64,000 bases of DNA, taken from an uncultured Erythrobacter sp. (lineage in GTDB: Bacteria; Pseudomonadota; Alphaproteobacteria; Sphingomonadales; Sphingomonadaceae). The stretch lies in assembly GCA_947503155.1 (NCBI GenBank), contig CANNCL010000004.1, forward strand, positions 186,001 to 250,000, in the 5' to 3' direction. A model generated the notes under the pieces. The model was not told the origin of the DNA. It saw only the letters and a list, made by a program, of their open reading frames with translations, and did no database searches. Numbering within the stretch: the first letter of the stretch is position 1; the number at the start of each line of letters is the position of its first letter. Of the stretch, positions 17,073 through 26,628 are shown one piece after another. Both the position numbers and the translations under genes were made by a program.

Positions 17073-17276
17073 ATGCAAATCATGGTTCGCGATAACAATG
17101 TCGATCAGGCCCTCCGCGCGCTTAAGAAAAAGCTGCAGCGCGAAGGTGTTTATCGCGAAATGAAATTGCGCCGGCACTATGAAAAGCCAAGCGAAAAGCG
17201 CGCCCGTGAAAAGGCCGCCGCTGTTCGCCGCGCTCGCAAGCTTGAGCGTAAGCGCATGGAGCGCGACGGCGTCTAG
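17073..17276 (+). CDS. rpsU: 30S ribosomal protein S21
   Basis: A 67-residue, very basic ribosomal protein. The sequence [20 protein letters not shown] followed by [20 protein letters not shown] and an Arg/Lys-rich C-terminus is the alphaproteobacterial S21 pattern. S21 sits in the platform of the small subunit near the anti-Shine-Dalgarno end of 16S rRNA. It is a single-gene unit: about 300 bases without a gene lie upstream and a rho-independent terminator lies at 17349-17376. Confidence 0.97.
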   Translation: MQIMVRDNNVDQALRALKKKLQREGVYREMKLRRHYEKPSEKRAREKAAAVRRARKLERKRMERDGV

Positions 17277-17348
17277 TAAAGCCAGCGTGAGATTTAGGTG
17301 CTTTGCAGATGCAGTAGCGCTTGAATCCCACCACCGGATAAGCCATCA

Positions 17349-17376
17349 GGGCGCGGACCGTTTCCGCGCCCTTTTG
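17349..17376 (+). terminator. Rho-independent terminator after rpsU
   Basis: Stem GGGCGCGGA (17349-17357), loop CCGTT, stem TCCGCGCCC (17363-17371), then TTTT. Nine perfect GC-rich pairs; about 70 bases after the rpsU stop. Confidence 0.85.
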
Positions 17377-17464
17377 TCATGCGGAAAAGGGGGTTTTCGC
17401 ATGACCGTGGTTTTAACACACTGCGTTGCAAACAATTGGGCGCCCAACCAAACGAGATAAAACA

Positions 17465-18061
17465 ATGACCGAAGTCACTCGCGTTCCGATCCTGCCCATC
17501 GCTAAGGGCTCGCTGACCAAGCTATGGCTTGGCGTGATTGTTGCCATTCTGTTGGGCGGCGGCCTTGCTTGGGCGGCTGTGCCAAAGGGGCTGAGCGTTG
17601 ATACGCTTGTCGCTGGCACGGGCGATTACCCGCAAGAAGGCGATATGGTCTTTGTTAAGTACAAAGGGATGCTCGCCTCAAACGGCGAAGTGTTCGACGA
17701 ATCGCAGGACATCCCATTGCCGATTGAGGGCGTGTTCCCAGAGGGCAGCCCGTTCCCGGTCGAAAAAGACGCGACGATCGACGGGTTTTACCTTGGGCTG
17801 CAACAGATGCAGAAGGGCGGGACGTACGAGTTGTTTATCCCGTCTGAGCAAGCTTACGGCGCAGAACCGCCGCAAGGCGCGCCTATCCCGCCGAACGCCG
17901 ATCTGTTGTTCGAGATCGAAGTTGTCGATTTCATGAGCCGCGAAATGTTCGACCGGAATCTGTCGATCTTGCAGCAAGCAATGCAAGCAGGCGGACCGGG
18001 CGGACTGGGCGGCCCAGGCGGGCCAGAAGATGCACCGGCTGGTCCTCCTCCGGGCGAGTAA
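17465..18061 (+). CDS. Membrane-anchored FKBP-type peptidyl-prolyl cis-trans isomerase
   Basis: A 198-residue protein with a short cytoplasmic N-terminus, one membrane span (about 20-38, [18 protein letters not shown]) and a periplasmic FKBP domain (about 48-155). Domain segments are [40 protein letters not shown], and [18 protein letters not shown] with [15 protein letters not shown]. The tail is glycine/proline-rich ([14 protein letters not shown]). The FKBP fold catalyses proline isomerisation during periplasmic folding. ATG 17465 is used; the frame can be extended only to a TTG at 17426. It lies 53 bases upstream of gatC. Confidence 0.93.
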   Translation: MTEVTRVPILPIAKGSLTKLWLGVIVAILLGGGLAWAAVPKGLSVDTLVAGTGDYPQEGDMVFVKYKGMLASNGEVFDESQDIPLPIEGVFPEGSPFPVEKDATIDGFYLGLQQMQKGGTYELFIPSEQAYGAEPPQGAPIPPNADLLFEIEVVDFMSREMFDRNLSILQQAMQAGGPGGLGGPGGPEDAPAGPPPGE

Positions 18062-18114
18062 CCCCTAACTTCAACTCCAACTTCTCAGGCGCTCCGCCTG
18101 CAAGGAAGAAACGC

Positions 18115-18417
18115 ATGTCGGTTGATAAACAAACCGTCGCCAAGATCGCAGGCCTTGCCCGGATCAAGATGGGTGACGAGCAGCTTGAGGCGCTTGTGCC
18201 AGAGCTCAACAATATCCTCGATTGGGTCGAGCAGCTGGGCGAGGTTGACGTCTCCGGCGTGGAACCCATGTCTGCGGTCATCCCCAACGCGCTGCGCCTG
18301 CGCGCGGACGAAGTGGATGCGGACCCAAAGACCGGCGGCGGCAAGCGCGACGAAGTGCTCGCCAATGCACCGGCGGCAGAGCACGGCTTTTTCGGCGTGC
18401 CCAAAGTTATCGAATGA
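18115..18417 (+). CDS. gatC: Asp/Glu-tRNA amidotransferase subunit C
   Basis: A 100-residue subunit of the GatCAB amidotransferase, which converts Glu-tRNA-Gln (and/or Asp-tRNA-Asn) to the amidated form. GatC wraps around GatA and stabilises the GatA-GatB interface. Typical segments are [40 protein letters not shown] and the C-terminal [18 protein letters not shown] good ribosome-binding site (AAGGAAG) lies before the ATG. gatA follows 15 bases later. Confidence 0.96.
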   Translation: MSVDKQTVAKIAGLARIKMGDEQLEALVPELNNILDWVEQLGEVDVSGVEPMSAVIPNALRLRADEVDADPKTGGGKRDEVLANAPAAEHGFFGVPKVIE

Positions 18418-18432
18418 TGGTGATCGAAACAC

Positions 18433-19914
18433 ATGACTGACTTTACCGAATTGGGCGTCAAAGCCATCCGCGACGGCGTGGCTGGCGGCGATTTCACCGC
18501 GCGCGAAGTGGCGGAGAGTTTTAACGCTGCCGTTGCGGGCGCAGCGCAGCTTAATGCTTTTATCGTCACAACGCCCGAACACGCGCTGGCGGCTGCGGAC
18601 ACCGCAGATAAAGCGCGCGCTGATGGCAAGCCATTGGGCGCAATGGGCGGTGTGCCTATTGGAATGAAGGATCTGTTCGCCACGCACGGCGTTCAGACCA
18701 CCGCTGCATCGCATATCCTAGAGGGCTTCAGCCCCCAATATGAGAGCACAGTTTCGCAGAACCTTTGGGATGCGGGCGCGGGGATGCTGGGGAAGCTGAA
18801 CCTCGATCAATTCGCGATGGGTTCGTCGAATGAGACAAGCCATTTCGGCAATGTATCCTCTCCTTGGCAAAAGGCTGGTAGCAATGCGGCGATGTCACCG
18901 GGGGGGTCTTCGGGCGGCTCATCGACTGCGGTTGCCGCGCGTTTAGCGCCTGCCGCAACCGGCACCGACACAGGCGGTTCGATCCGTCAGCCTGCTGCCT
19001 TCACCGGCATTTGCGGGATTAAACCGACCTATGGCCGCTGCTCACGCTGGGGCGTTGTGGCGTTTGCTTCTTCGCTCGACCAAGCGGGGCCGATGGCGCG
19101 TTCGGTAGAAGACTGCGCGATCATGCTCGGCGCAATGGCGGGCTTTGACGCGAAAGATGCGACGAGCCTGCAAATGGATGTGCCCGATTGGGAAGCGGCT
19201 TTGTCGAGCGACCTTAAAGGCAAAAAGGTCGGCATCCCGCGCGAATACCGGATGGACGGAACCGATGATGCGATTTTGGCGTCATGGGAACAGGGCAAAG
19301 AATGGCTCCGCGATGCTGGCGCTGAGATCGTCGATATCTCGCTGCCTCACACAAAATATGCGCTGCCTGCCTATTACATTATCGCGCCCGCTGAGGCGTC
19401 ATCCAACCTCGCGCGTTATGACGGCGTGCGTTACGGATTGCGCGATCTGCCAGAAGGCGCTGGCTTGCAAGATATGTATGCCGAAACCCGCGCTGCTGGC
19501 TTTGGTGACGAGGTAAAACGCCGCATTTTGATCGGTACCTATGTGCTGAGCGCCGGTTTTTACGACGCCTATTACACGCAAGCGCAAAAGGTCCGCGCTC
19601 TGGTGTCGCGCGATTTCGACAACGCTTGGAACGAATGCGACGTGATCCTCGCGCCGACCACGCCGACGGCTTCTTTCCCGCTGGGATCGCTGAACGATGA
19701 TCCGCTGACGATGTATTTGAACGACGTTTTCGCGGTTCCGGCATCGCTGGCGGGCCTGCCTGCGATGAGCGTCCCGGCTGGGTTGAACCCCGACGGCCTG
19801 CCGCTTGGCTTGCAATTGGTTGGCAAGGCGTTTGATGAGCAAACCGTGCTCAACGCAGGTCTTGCGATCCAAGAACGCGCCGGGTTTGCCGCGAAACCGG
19901 AGAAATGGTGGTGA
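18433..19914 (+). CDS. gatA: Asp/Glu-tRNA amidotransferase subunit A
   Basis: A 493-residue amidase-signature enzyme that releases ammonia from glutamine for GatB. The catalytic Ser-cisSer-Lys triad is visible: Lys79 in [12 protein letters not shown], the serine pair in [10 protein letters not shown] at about 156-164, and Ser183 in [11 protein letters not shown]. Length and conserved C-terminal [15 protein letters not shown] fit the family. It is followed, not by gatB directly, but by two small membrane-protein genes; the first overlaps the gatA end by ten bases. Confidence 0.97.
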   Translation: MTDFTELGVKAIRDGVAGGDFTAREVAESFNAAVAGAAQLNAFIVTTPEHALAAADTADKARADGKPLGAMGGVPIGMKDLFATHGVQTTAASHILEGFSPQYESTVSQNLWDAGAGMLGKLNLDQFAMGSSNETSHFGNVSSPWQKAGSNAAMSPGGSSGGSSTAVAARLAPAATGTDTGGSIRQPAAFTGICGIKPTYGRCSRWGVVAFASSLDQAGPMARSVEDCAIMLGAMAGFDAKDATSLQMDVPDWEAALSSDLKGKKVGIPREYRMDGTDDAILASWEQGKEWLRDAGAEIVDISLPHTKYALPAYYIIAPAEASSNLARYDGVRYGLRDLPEGAGLQDMYAETRAAGFGDEVKRRILIGTYVLSAGFYDAYYTQAQKVRALVSRDFDNAWNECDVILAPTTPTASFPLGSLNDDPLTMYLNDVFAVPASLAGLPAMSVPAGLNPDGLPLGLQLVGKAFDEQTVLNAGLAIQERAGFAAKPEKWW

Positions 19915-20282
19915 GCCAGTTTGAATGGGGCATCCTTGCGATTGTCGCGGTTGGCTTTGTGGCTCCGGCATGGCTGCTGGCGATCGGGTATCTGATTGCC
20001 GCGCGCAAGACGAAGCCGGAGGAGCCGAATAAGCGCTATTTCGCTTATGCAGAGCTGCTCAAATCGCTCCATGCGCAGATGGATATTAAGACCCGCACCG
20101 TGCGCAACGGCCCGCTATTTGCGGCAACTGTGCGCGAGCTGGGGAATTACCCAGAATACCGCACGCTGAGCGTGCTGTTCCTCGAAGAGATCACCGTCAC
20201 CGGCACGAAGAAATTCGACAACGTCGTGCGCGCCGAATTGAAAGCGGTTGAGGCGGGGCTGTTGGAGGCGACGGATGCGTAA
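19905..20282 (+). CDS. Small single-span membrane protein of unknown function between gatA and gatB
   Basis: A 125-residue protein with an N-terminal hydrophobic span (about residues 8-32, [24 protein letters not shown]), then a basic stretch and a cytoplasmic helical domain containing [20 protein letters not shown] and [21 protein letters not shown] do not recognise the family. It overlaps gatA by ten bases and precedes another small gene by 18 bases, so it is carried on the gat transcript. GTG codons at 19908 and 19911 are alternative starts. Confidence 0.72.
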   Translation: MVVSQFEWGILAIVAVGFVAPAWLLAIGYLIAARKTKPEEPNKRYFAYAELLKSLHAQMDIKTRTVRNGPLFAATVRELGNYPEYRTLSVLFLEEITVTGTKKFDNVVRAELKAVEAGLLEATDA

Positions 20283-20300
20283 GTCAGCCGCTCTTTTGCG

Positions 20301-20534
20301 ATGATCGCCGTCACCATCTTCCTTGTTTGCTTCGTCGTGCTGGTCGGGGTCGTCATGTACCTCTCTCAGACCATTGAGCATGGAGAGGCACGGTTCGATA
20401 GCGACGGCAAAGTGATCAAAGACAAACCTGCGCCATCAAGCGCTGAACACAGCGGCCCTGCCAAGCCGGCACAGCGGCTTAATGAGCGGCCAGAAACAGA
20501 CACCAAACCCATTGGGACAAAAGACGATGAGTGA
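20301..20534 (+). CDS. Small single-span membrane protein of unknown function
   Basis: A 77-residue protein: one N-terminal span (about residues 2-22, [20 protein letters not shown]) followed by ~50 polar, proline-rich residues ([18 protein letters not shown]). No recognised family. It overlaps the gatB start by eight bases, which supports its being translated. Confidence is limited because the tail is low in complexity and an open frame of this length could occur by chance. Confidence 0.6.
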   Translation: MIAVTIFLVCFVVLVGVVMYLSQTIEHGEARFDSDGKVIKDKPAPSSAEHSGPAKPAQRLNERPETDTKPIGTKDDE

Positions 20535-22035
20535 TTACCGCGTTCAAGGGCAAACAGGCGATTGGGAGGTCGTAATCGGCCTAGAGGTTCACGCCCAGAT
20601 CACCACCCATTCCAAACTGTTTTCCGGCGCATCCACCACTTTCGGGGCGCAGCCGAACAGCCAGGTTTCGCTCGTCGATGCGGCGATGCCCGGAATGTTG
20701 CCGGTGCCTAACCGCGAATGCATCCGTCAGGCCGTGCGCACGGGCATGGCGATTGAGGCTCAGATCAACGCTTGGTCGCGTTTTGATCGTAAGAATTATT
20801 TCTATGCCGATTTGCCGCAGGGCTATCAGATCAGCCAGCTCTATCACCCAATTGTGGGTGAGGGATCGCTGCTGATCGAAGCGGATGAAAAGACCGGCAT
20901 TCCCGAAGACAAAGTGATCGGGATTGAACGCATTCACGTCGAACAAGACGCGGGCAAGCTGATGCATGATCAGCACCCGACCATGTCCTATGTCGATCTA
21001 AACCGCAGCGGCGTTGCGCTGATGGAAATCGTCAGCAATCCGGAAATGGGCTCCCCCGCGGAGGCCGGTGCCTATGTGCGCAAATTGCGTTCGATCCTGC
21101 GCTATGTCGGCTCATGCGATGGGAATATGGAAGAAGGCTCCATGCGCGCAGACGTCAACGTGTCCGTCCGCAAAGTCGGCGACGAGCTTGGCACGCGGAC
21201 CGAAACGAAGAATGTGAATTCGGTGCGCTTTGTCATGCAAGTCATCGAATATGAGGCCGCGCGTCAGGTTGATGTGCTGGAATCGGGCGGCACAATCGAT
21301 CAAGAAACCCGCCTGTTTGATGTCGCCACCGGCACCACACGGACAATGCGCTCGAAAGAAGACGCGCATGATTACCGCTATTTCCCAGACCCCGATCTGT
21401 TGCCGCTGGTGCTAGAGGATGACTTCCTCGCTGAATGCCGCGCAAGCCTGCCGGAATTGCCCGATGCTAAGCGTGTGCGCTATACTGATGAACTGGGTCT
21501 GTCGGCTTACAATGCCCGCGAACTCACCGCAGAGGTGGAGACATTTGGGCGGTTTGAAACGCTATTGGGCGTCGCGGCTGATGCGATTGGTAAGCCTGAA
21601 ACGGCGGTTGCGACACAAGTTGCCAATTGGGCATTGTCGGTCGCGCCTGGCGTGTTCAAATCGGCCAAAGAGAACTTCGCAGACGAAGCCGACCTATCGC
21701 GCGCCACCGCAGAGCGTCAGGCCGCAATTCTGGCAATGCAAGACAAGGGCGAGATCAGCGGCAGTCAGGCGAAGGAAATTTTCGAACTGGTTTTGCGCAC
21801 GGGCCGAGAGCCTGCTGAGATTGCGGACACCGAAGGCCTCAAACAGGTCAGCGACACCGGCGCTATTGAGGCCGCGATTGACGAAATCCTTGCGGGTAAC
21901 GGCGATAAGGTTGAGCAATATAAGGGCGGCAAAGACAAGCTGTTCGGATTTTTCGTCGGCCAAACGATGAAAGCGATGCAGGGTAAGGCGAACCCGGCAG
22001 TCGTGAACCAGCTGCTCAAAGACAAGCTGGGCTGA
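20527..22035 (+). CDS. gatB: Asp/Glu-tRNA amidotransferase subunit B
   Basis: A 502-residue subunit that binds the mischarged tRNA, phosphorylates its side chain with ATP and transfers ammonia from GatA. Family landmarks are [20 protein letters not shown] near the N-terminus, [17 protein letters not shown] replaced here by the near-identical [20 protein letters not shown], the [16 protein letters not shown] segment, and a C-terminal Yqey-like helical tail ending LLKDKLG. The frame is open back to ATG 20482, but MSDYRVQG at 20527 matches the usual beginning. gatB is separated from gatA by two small genes. Confidence 0.97.
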   Translation: MSDYRVQGQTGDWEVVIGLEVHAQITTHSKLFSGASTTFGAQPNSQVSLVDAAMPGMLPVPNRECIRQAVRTGMAIEAQINAWSRFDRKNYFYADLPQGYQISQLYHPIVGEGSLLIEADEKTGIPEDKVIGIERIHVEQDAGKLMHDQHPTMSYVDLNRSGVALMEIVSNPEMGSPAEAGAYVRKLRSILRYVGSCDGNMEEGSMRADVNVSVRKVGDELGTRTETKNVNSVRFVMQVIEYEAARQVDVLESGGTIDQETRLFDVATGTTRTMRSKEDAHDYRYFPDPDLLPLVLEDDFLAECRASLPELPDAKRVRYTDELGLSAYNARELTAEVETFGRFETLLGVAADAIGKPETAVATQVANWALSVAPGVFKSAKENFADEADLSRATAERQAAILAMQDKGEISGSQAKEIFELVLRTGREPAEIADTEGLKQVSDTGAIEAAIDEILAGNGDKVEQYKGGKDKLFGFFVGQTMKAMQGKANPAVVNQLLKDKLG

Positions 22036-22037
22036 TT

Positions 22038-23042
22038 ATGCGCGGCACGCGGAGCTGGATTGCGGTTTGCTGCGTGCTCCTGATTCTGGGTGCGGCGGCG
22101 GCCTATGCCTATATTCACAAGCCGCTTGCCGCCGATTCAGCCCAGGTTCTGACTGTCTCGCTGTCGCAAGATGATCCGGCGCTAGACCGCGCCGGTGACC
22201 TCTTGTTTTTGGGCGGTGTCGACATTCCGCGCATGGGCCAGAATATTGGCGGCTTATCCGGCCTGCGCTGGGATCCCGAAAGTGGGCGGTTGCTTGCAAT
22301 CACCGACGATGCGCGCTGGGTTTGGATTACGCCGCTCGAAGGTGAAGGCGATCTAACCGGCATAGGACCGATCACGTCTTCGCCAATGCTAGGCTCGGAT
22401 GGGGTTCCATTAACCGGCAAAGAGCAAGGCGACAGCGAGAGCCTCACCCGCAGCGCCGATGGCGGCTGGCTCGTTGGGTTTGAGCGCCAGCACCGCGTCG
22501 CACGCTTCGCCGATTTGGGGGCGCGAGCGCAGGATACCGACATCGAGCCTTTGCCCATATTCGGGACGCTTGAAGACAATGGCGGCTTGGAAGCGTTGGC
22601 GGGGAATGAGGACGCACTTTTGCTATGTGCAGAACGCGGCGTTGGAGGTCAGGGAAGCGCCAATTGCGCGCTGCGTTCGCGCGGCGGCGAATTGGAACCT
22701 CTGGCGCTGGAACCACCCGCTGCCATCGCCGAATTCGCCGCAGTGCCTACTGATGCCGACCGCGGCAATGATGGCTCGCTTTATATCTTATTTCGCAGCT
22801 ATGATCCGGTGATCGGCAACACAGCAGGAATTGCGATGATGGCTGCGGACGGCACTCGGTCCGATCTCGCCACGCTGAGGGCGCCGCTAACCGTCGACAA
22901 TTTCGAAGGGTTGGCCGTGCGCGAGGAGGGAGATCGTACCTTCCTCTATATCGTCAGTGACGACAATTTCTCCGGCGGTCAGCGTACATTGCTGATGAAA
23001 TTCGAAGTTCTGCCAGAAGGCCCAAAAAGCCCAGAAAGTTAA
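22038..23042 (+). CDS. Esterase-like activity of phytase family protein
   Basis: A 334-residue exported or membrane-anchored protein with an N-terminal hydrophobic segment (about 8-26, WIAVCCVLLILGAAAAYAY). The body looks like a beta-propeller of the PF13449 type: IGGLSGLRWDPESGRLLAIT, TLEDNGGLEALAGNEDALLL and LTVDNFEGLAVREEGDRTFL, each a propeller blade with the characteristic EGL/LSGL turns. Members are annotated esterase-like/phytase-like but their substrates are mostly unknown. It begins two bases after the gatB stop and is probably transcribed with it. Confidence 0.8.
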   Translation: MRGTRSWIAVCCVLLILGAAAAYAYIHKPLAADSAQVLTVSLSQDDPALDRAGDLLFLGGVDIPRMGQNIGGLSGLRWDPESGRLLAITDDARWVWITPLEGEGDLTGIGPITSSPMLGSDGVPLTGKEQGDSESLTRSADGGWLVGFERQHRVARFADLGARAQDTDIEPLPIFGTLEDNGGLEALAGNEDALLLCAERGVGGQGSANCALRSRGGELEPLALEPPAAIAEFAAVPTDADRGNDGSLYILFRSYDPVIGNTAGIAMMAADGTRSDLATLRAPLTVDNFEGLAVREEGDRTFLYIVSDDNFSGGQRTLLMKFEVLPEGPKSPES

Positions 23043-23060
23043 GCGCCATCCGTTAGACAC

Positions 23061-23097
23061 AAAAAGGCCGCCTGAGCTTAAACTCAGACGGCCCATT
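23061..23097. terminator. Bidirectional rho-independent terminator
   Basis: A-run 23061-23065, stem GGCCGCCTGAG (23066-23076), loop CTTAAA, stem CTCAGACGGCC (23083-23093) with one mismatch. It lies between two convergent genes; the A-run makes it a strong terminator for the leftward gene at 23117-23416 and it may also stop the rightward gatB transcript. Confidence 0.8.
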
Positions 23098-23116
23098 GTT
23101 CTGCAAACTTGCTTAC

Positions 23117-23416
23117 TTAAGCGCGAGTGCCCGAAACTGGCATCGCACCAAAAGCACCAGCATTGACGTTGCCTGTCAAAGCATCGCCTTCAATGGTCGC
23201 TTCACAATCGAGCGTCATCGGCATTGGCACCGTCATGTTCATTTTCCAGGTGAGGGTGTTGCCGTCGACTTTGCCTTCTTCGACATCCATCGAACCCATG
23301 CCGCCGGCCATGTTGCCCGCAAATGTGCCGTCACCGTTGTCGACTACGGTGAAAGTGCCGGCTTGATCGCCCATCGGGCTTTTGACGGTGGTGTTGTAAG
23401 TTCCTGATACGGACAT
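23117..23416 (-). CDS. Conserved-looking small hypothetical protein
   Basis: A 99-residue soluble, beta-rich, slightly acidic protein beginning MSVSGTYNTTVKSPMGDQAG. It contains repeated short strands (GTFTVVDNGDGTFAGNM, NTLTWKMNMTVPMPMTLD, EATIEGDALTGNVNAG), suggesting a small beta-barrel or lipocalin-like fold, and many methionines. I do not recognise a named family. The frame extends to 23446 but ATG 23416 starts the conserved-looking part. It is a single gene closed by the terminator at 23061-23097. Confidence 0.75.
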   Translation of the reverse strand: MSVSGTYNTTVKSPMGDQAGTFTVVDNGDGTFAGNMAGGMGSMDVEEGKVDGNTLTWKMNMTVPMPMTLDCEATIEGDALTGNVNAGAFGAMPVSGTRA

Positions 23417-23619
23417 TGTGTGTCTCCAATAAATTGCGGTCGCCATGGCGTATGCCGCGCTGGCTTAGATGTATTTCTTACACGTCAAACGAGGGTGTTC
23501 AACCTCTTTGGCGCGCTCCGATGATTGGGCAAAGAAAGGGCGGGAGCGGCGCATTTGCCGATCCCGCCCCAATCTTTAGCAAGCCGTAGCGTCAGTGCGC
23601 CCGGCTGGGGCTGCGCCCC

Positions 23620-26496
23620 TTATTCGCCGGTTTCCAATTCGCGAACTTCAATCGGCATGCCCAGCGCTTCCAATTGCGGCATGACCTGTTCTGCGTCGCC
23701 GACAACGATCCAAACGAAGTCCTCTACATCCAGAGCTGCGCGCGCGGATGCGTCGAGGCTGCTGGCGGTTTGCGCCGAATATTGCGCGACCAGACCTTCG
23801 TAATAATCATCGGGACGCTCATACAGGGCGATCGCCTGCATCGCCCCAAGGACGCTGCCCGAGGTTTCGAACCGGCCCGGCAATTCCCCGATTTCTGAGG
23901 CAACATTGCGCGCCAGTTCTTCTTCGGTGACGCCGCTGGTGGTCAGGAATTCGGTCACTTCGCGGATCATCTCACCCACCGAATCGCCGGTGCGATCCGC
24001 TTGGACCCCGCCAGAGATCGCATAGACGACGGTGTTTTCACGCGCCTGCGTTCCGCCGCGCACACCGTAGGACCAGCCCTTCGTCTCGCGCAGGTTCATA
24101 TTGAGCCGCGCCAAGAAGTTTCCGCCAAGCGAATTGTTCGCATTGGTGAAATCAACATAGGCCGGGTCACTTGCATCGAGCGGCGTGACCTGCGCGCCCA
24201 GAATAAAACTCTGAGGCGAGTTTGGACGGTTGATCAGGACAACCCGGCTGCCATCAGTGGTTTCGCTGGCAAGTGCAGAGAAATCCTTTGTGCCTAATTC
24301 TGAGTCCGGAGCGGCCCAGTCGCCGAATGCAGCGTTCATTTGCATGACCACTTCTTCCATTGGCAGGCTGGAAATGACGAAGACTTGGCCGTTATCAGGA
24401 CGCAGCCATGTGTCTTTGAAATTCACCAGATCATCACGGGTGATCACGCTAACGCTCTCAATCGTGCTTGGCCCGCCATAAGGCGCCATTGTGCCGAACA
24501 GTTCTGTACCGATCGCACGCTGAGCGATGCCGCTAGGGGATCGCATTTGCGAACGGATGCCGGTGATGGTTTGCGCCTTCACCCGCTCCAGATCGGCCTC
24601 GTTAAAGGCCGGTTCGCGGATGATCTGACGATACAGGTCGAGCGACGGAGCCAAATTAGCGGACAATGCCGACAGTGTGAATGTCGAACGATCATCGCCG
24701 CCGCCAAACGAGATACTAACGCCTAAACGCTCGCGTTCCTCGGCAATTTGCTGCGATGTGAGGTTGGCTGTCCCCTCATCGTACAGCCCCAGTGTCAGCC
24801 CTTCCAATCCGCGCATATCCACCGGATCAGCGGCGCTGCCGGCGTCGAATGACATGGTGATGTAGGTCGCCGGAACCGCGTCACGCTGAGCGTATGTCAG
24901 TTGCATCCCGTTCGCGAGCGTTGTGCGCTGAAAATCTGGGAAATCGAGCTGTGCGACCGAATCAATCGGCGGGGCGGGGCGCACTACCGAAACCGTGATT
25001 TCGTTCGCGGATGCGTCTGTTTCAGCGGCATCTGTTTCAGCGGCAGTGTCATCCTCTGCGGCAACGCTGGCGGCTTCTTCATACGTGTCTTCGCGTTCAC
25101 CCGGTTCCATGATCAACGTGAAGGCGGGACGTGTCATCCAACGCTGCATCGCTGCTTTCACGGTTTCAGGCGTGATCGAGGCGAGCACTTCGAGCTGTGC
25201 GACCGCAAAGCCGGGATCGCCCGCCAACACTTCGCCGCGGGCCAGCGCGACGGCTTTGCCGCCAAACCCGCCGACCTGTTCCAGGCCGCGGATTGTGCCC
25301 GCCAAATCGCTGGTGGCTGACCGGCGCACTTCGTCGGCGGTTGGCCCTTCTGCGATATATTCGGCGATGATTTCATTGAGACGGGTTTCAAGCGTTTCCA
25401 GCTCTACCCCGTCGCGCAAGGTCGCGCTGACGTTTAGGATACCAACACGTTGGAAATCGAAATTGCCTGCCGAAACGCCGACAGCCAATTGCTCTTCGCG
25501 CACAAGAATTTGGTCGAGACGGCTTGATAGCAATCCGCCGAGCACATCCGCGCCGACGGTCAGTGCGGTCAGCTCCTCGCTGGTGATACCGGGGACAGGC
25601 CAGAACAAATCAACCGTCGTTGCGGCGACTTGGTCAACCATCACGGTGCGCACGGGCTCCGACAAAGTTGGCACATCGGCGGCGGCCTGCGTGTTAACCG
25701 GTCCGCGCGCGATTGGGCCGAAATATTGCTCAACCATTGGCCGGGCTTCTTCGGCAGAAATATCACCGGCCAAAACCAGAGTCGCATTGTTGGGGCCGTA
25801 ACGGTCACGGAACCAGTTTTGTACGGTGTCCATCGACGCCGCATCCAGATCCGCCATCGAACCGATCACAGAGTGTTGATACGGGTGCCCTTCCGGGAAA
25901 AGCGTTTCGAGAATTTCGTAAAATACCAGGCCGCCGGGCTGGTTATCGCCTTGGCGTTTTTCGTTCTGAACAACGCCGCGTTGATTATCCAATTTCTCCT
26001 GCGTCACCGCGCCGAGCAGATAGCCCATACGGTCGCTTTCCAGCCACAAGGCGCGTTCAAGCGCCGGGCGGGGCACGGTTTGGAAATAGTTGGTGCGGTC
26101 GAAATTCGTCGTGCCGTTATAATCGGTCGCGCCCATTTCTTGCAGATATTGGAAGTAATCCGCCGGAGCATTTTCGCTGCCATTGAACATCAAATGTTCG
26201 AACAGATGCGCAAACCCTGTCTGGCCAACAGGCTCGTCTTTGGAGCCGACATTATACCAAACCGCGACACCGACGATCGGCGCTTTGCGGTCTTCGTGGA
26301 CGATCACGGTCAGGCCGTTTTCAAGCTCAAATTCCTGATACGGAATTTGGACCTGCGCGACGAGTTCAGCGAGGTCGGTCGCGCTTGCTTCTGCTGGCGC
26401 GGCTTCTGTGTGAGCGTCCGCAAAAGCGGGCGTATACGGCGCAGCGATTGCGATACTGAGCGCGGCCATACTGGTGGCGGCAAAACGTAATTTCAT
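23620..26496 (-). CDS. Exported tandem M16-family zinc metallopeptidase
   Basis: A 958-residue periplasmic peptidase of the pitrilysin/processing-peptidase family. A signal peptide (MKLRFAATSMAALSIAIAAP, cleavage near AFADA) precedes the first M16 domain with the inverted zinc motif HLFEH (His97-His101) and the third ligand Glu179 in VVQNEKRQ. An M16 C-type domain follows. After an acidic Ala/Glu/Asp-rich linker (about 490-520, EEAASVAAEDDTAAETDA) comes a second M16 pair starting near FQRTTLANGMQLTYAQR that lacks the HxxEH motif, as expected for the inactive half. It probably degrades oligopeptides. The frame runs back to 26580, but ATG 26496 starts the signal peptide. Confidence 0.93.
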   Translation of the reverse strand: MKLRFAATSMAALSIAIAAPYTPAFADAHTEAAPAEASATDLAELVAQVQIPYQEFELENGLTVIVHEDRKAPIVGVAVWYNVGSKDEPVGQTGFAHLFEHLMFNGSENAPADYFQYLQEMGATDYNGTTNFDRTNYFQTVPRPALERALWLESDRMGYLLGAVTQEKLDNQRGVVQNEKRQGDNQPGGLVFYEILETLFPEGHPYQHSVIGSMADLDAASMDTVQNWFRDRYGPNNATLVLAGDISAEEARPMVEQYFGPIARGPVNTQAAADVPTLSEPVRTVMVDQVAATTVDLFWPVPGITSEELTALTVGADVLGGLLSSRLDQILVREEQLAVGVSAGNFDFQRVGILNVSATLRDGVELETLETRLNEIIAEYIAEGPTADEVRRSATSDLAGTIRGLEQVGGFGGKAVALARGEVLAGDPGFAVAQLEVLASITPETVKAAMQRWMTRPAFTLIMEPGEREDTYEEAASVAAEDDTAAETDAAETDASANEITVSVVRPAPPIDSVAQLDFPDFQRTTLANGMQLTYAQRDAVPATYITMSFDAGSAADPVDMRGLEGLTLGLYDEGTANLTSQQIAEERERLGVSISFGGGDDRSTFTLSALSANLAPSLDLYRQIIREPAFNEADLERVKAQTITGIRSQMRSPSGIAQRAIGTELFGTMAPYGGPSTIESVSVITRDDLVNFKDTWLRPDNGQVFVISSLPMEEVVMQMNAAFGDWAAPDSELGTKDFSALASETTDGSRVVLINRPNSPQSFILGAQVTPLDASDPAYVDFTNANNSLGGNFLARLNMNLRETKGWSYGVRGGTQARENTVVYAISGGVQADRTGDSVGEMIREVTEFLTTSGVTEEELARNVASEIGELPGRFETSGSVLGAMQAIALYERPDDYYEGLVAQYSAQTASSLDASARAALDVEDFVWIVVGDAEQVMPQLEALGMPIEVRELETGE

Positions 26497-26628
26497 GTGA
26501 AAGTCCCCTAAGTTTAGGTTTTCAAAAATATCTGGCGCGTTTCTGCGTTTATGTGTGGTCAAACGTGCGCGCGGGATCAAGCGTTCTTACACGCCCTTCG
26601 ATGAAGCGCACATGTCTTTGGTCGAAGG

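Noticed and set aside
25630..26490. 286-codon plus-strand frame inside the M16 peptidase gene
   Set aside because: Antisense shadow of a clear metallopeptidase with HLFEH motif.
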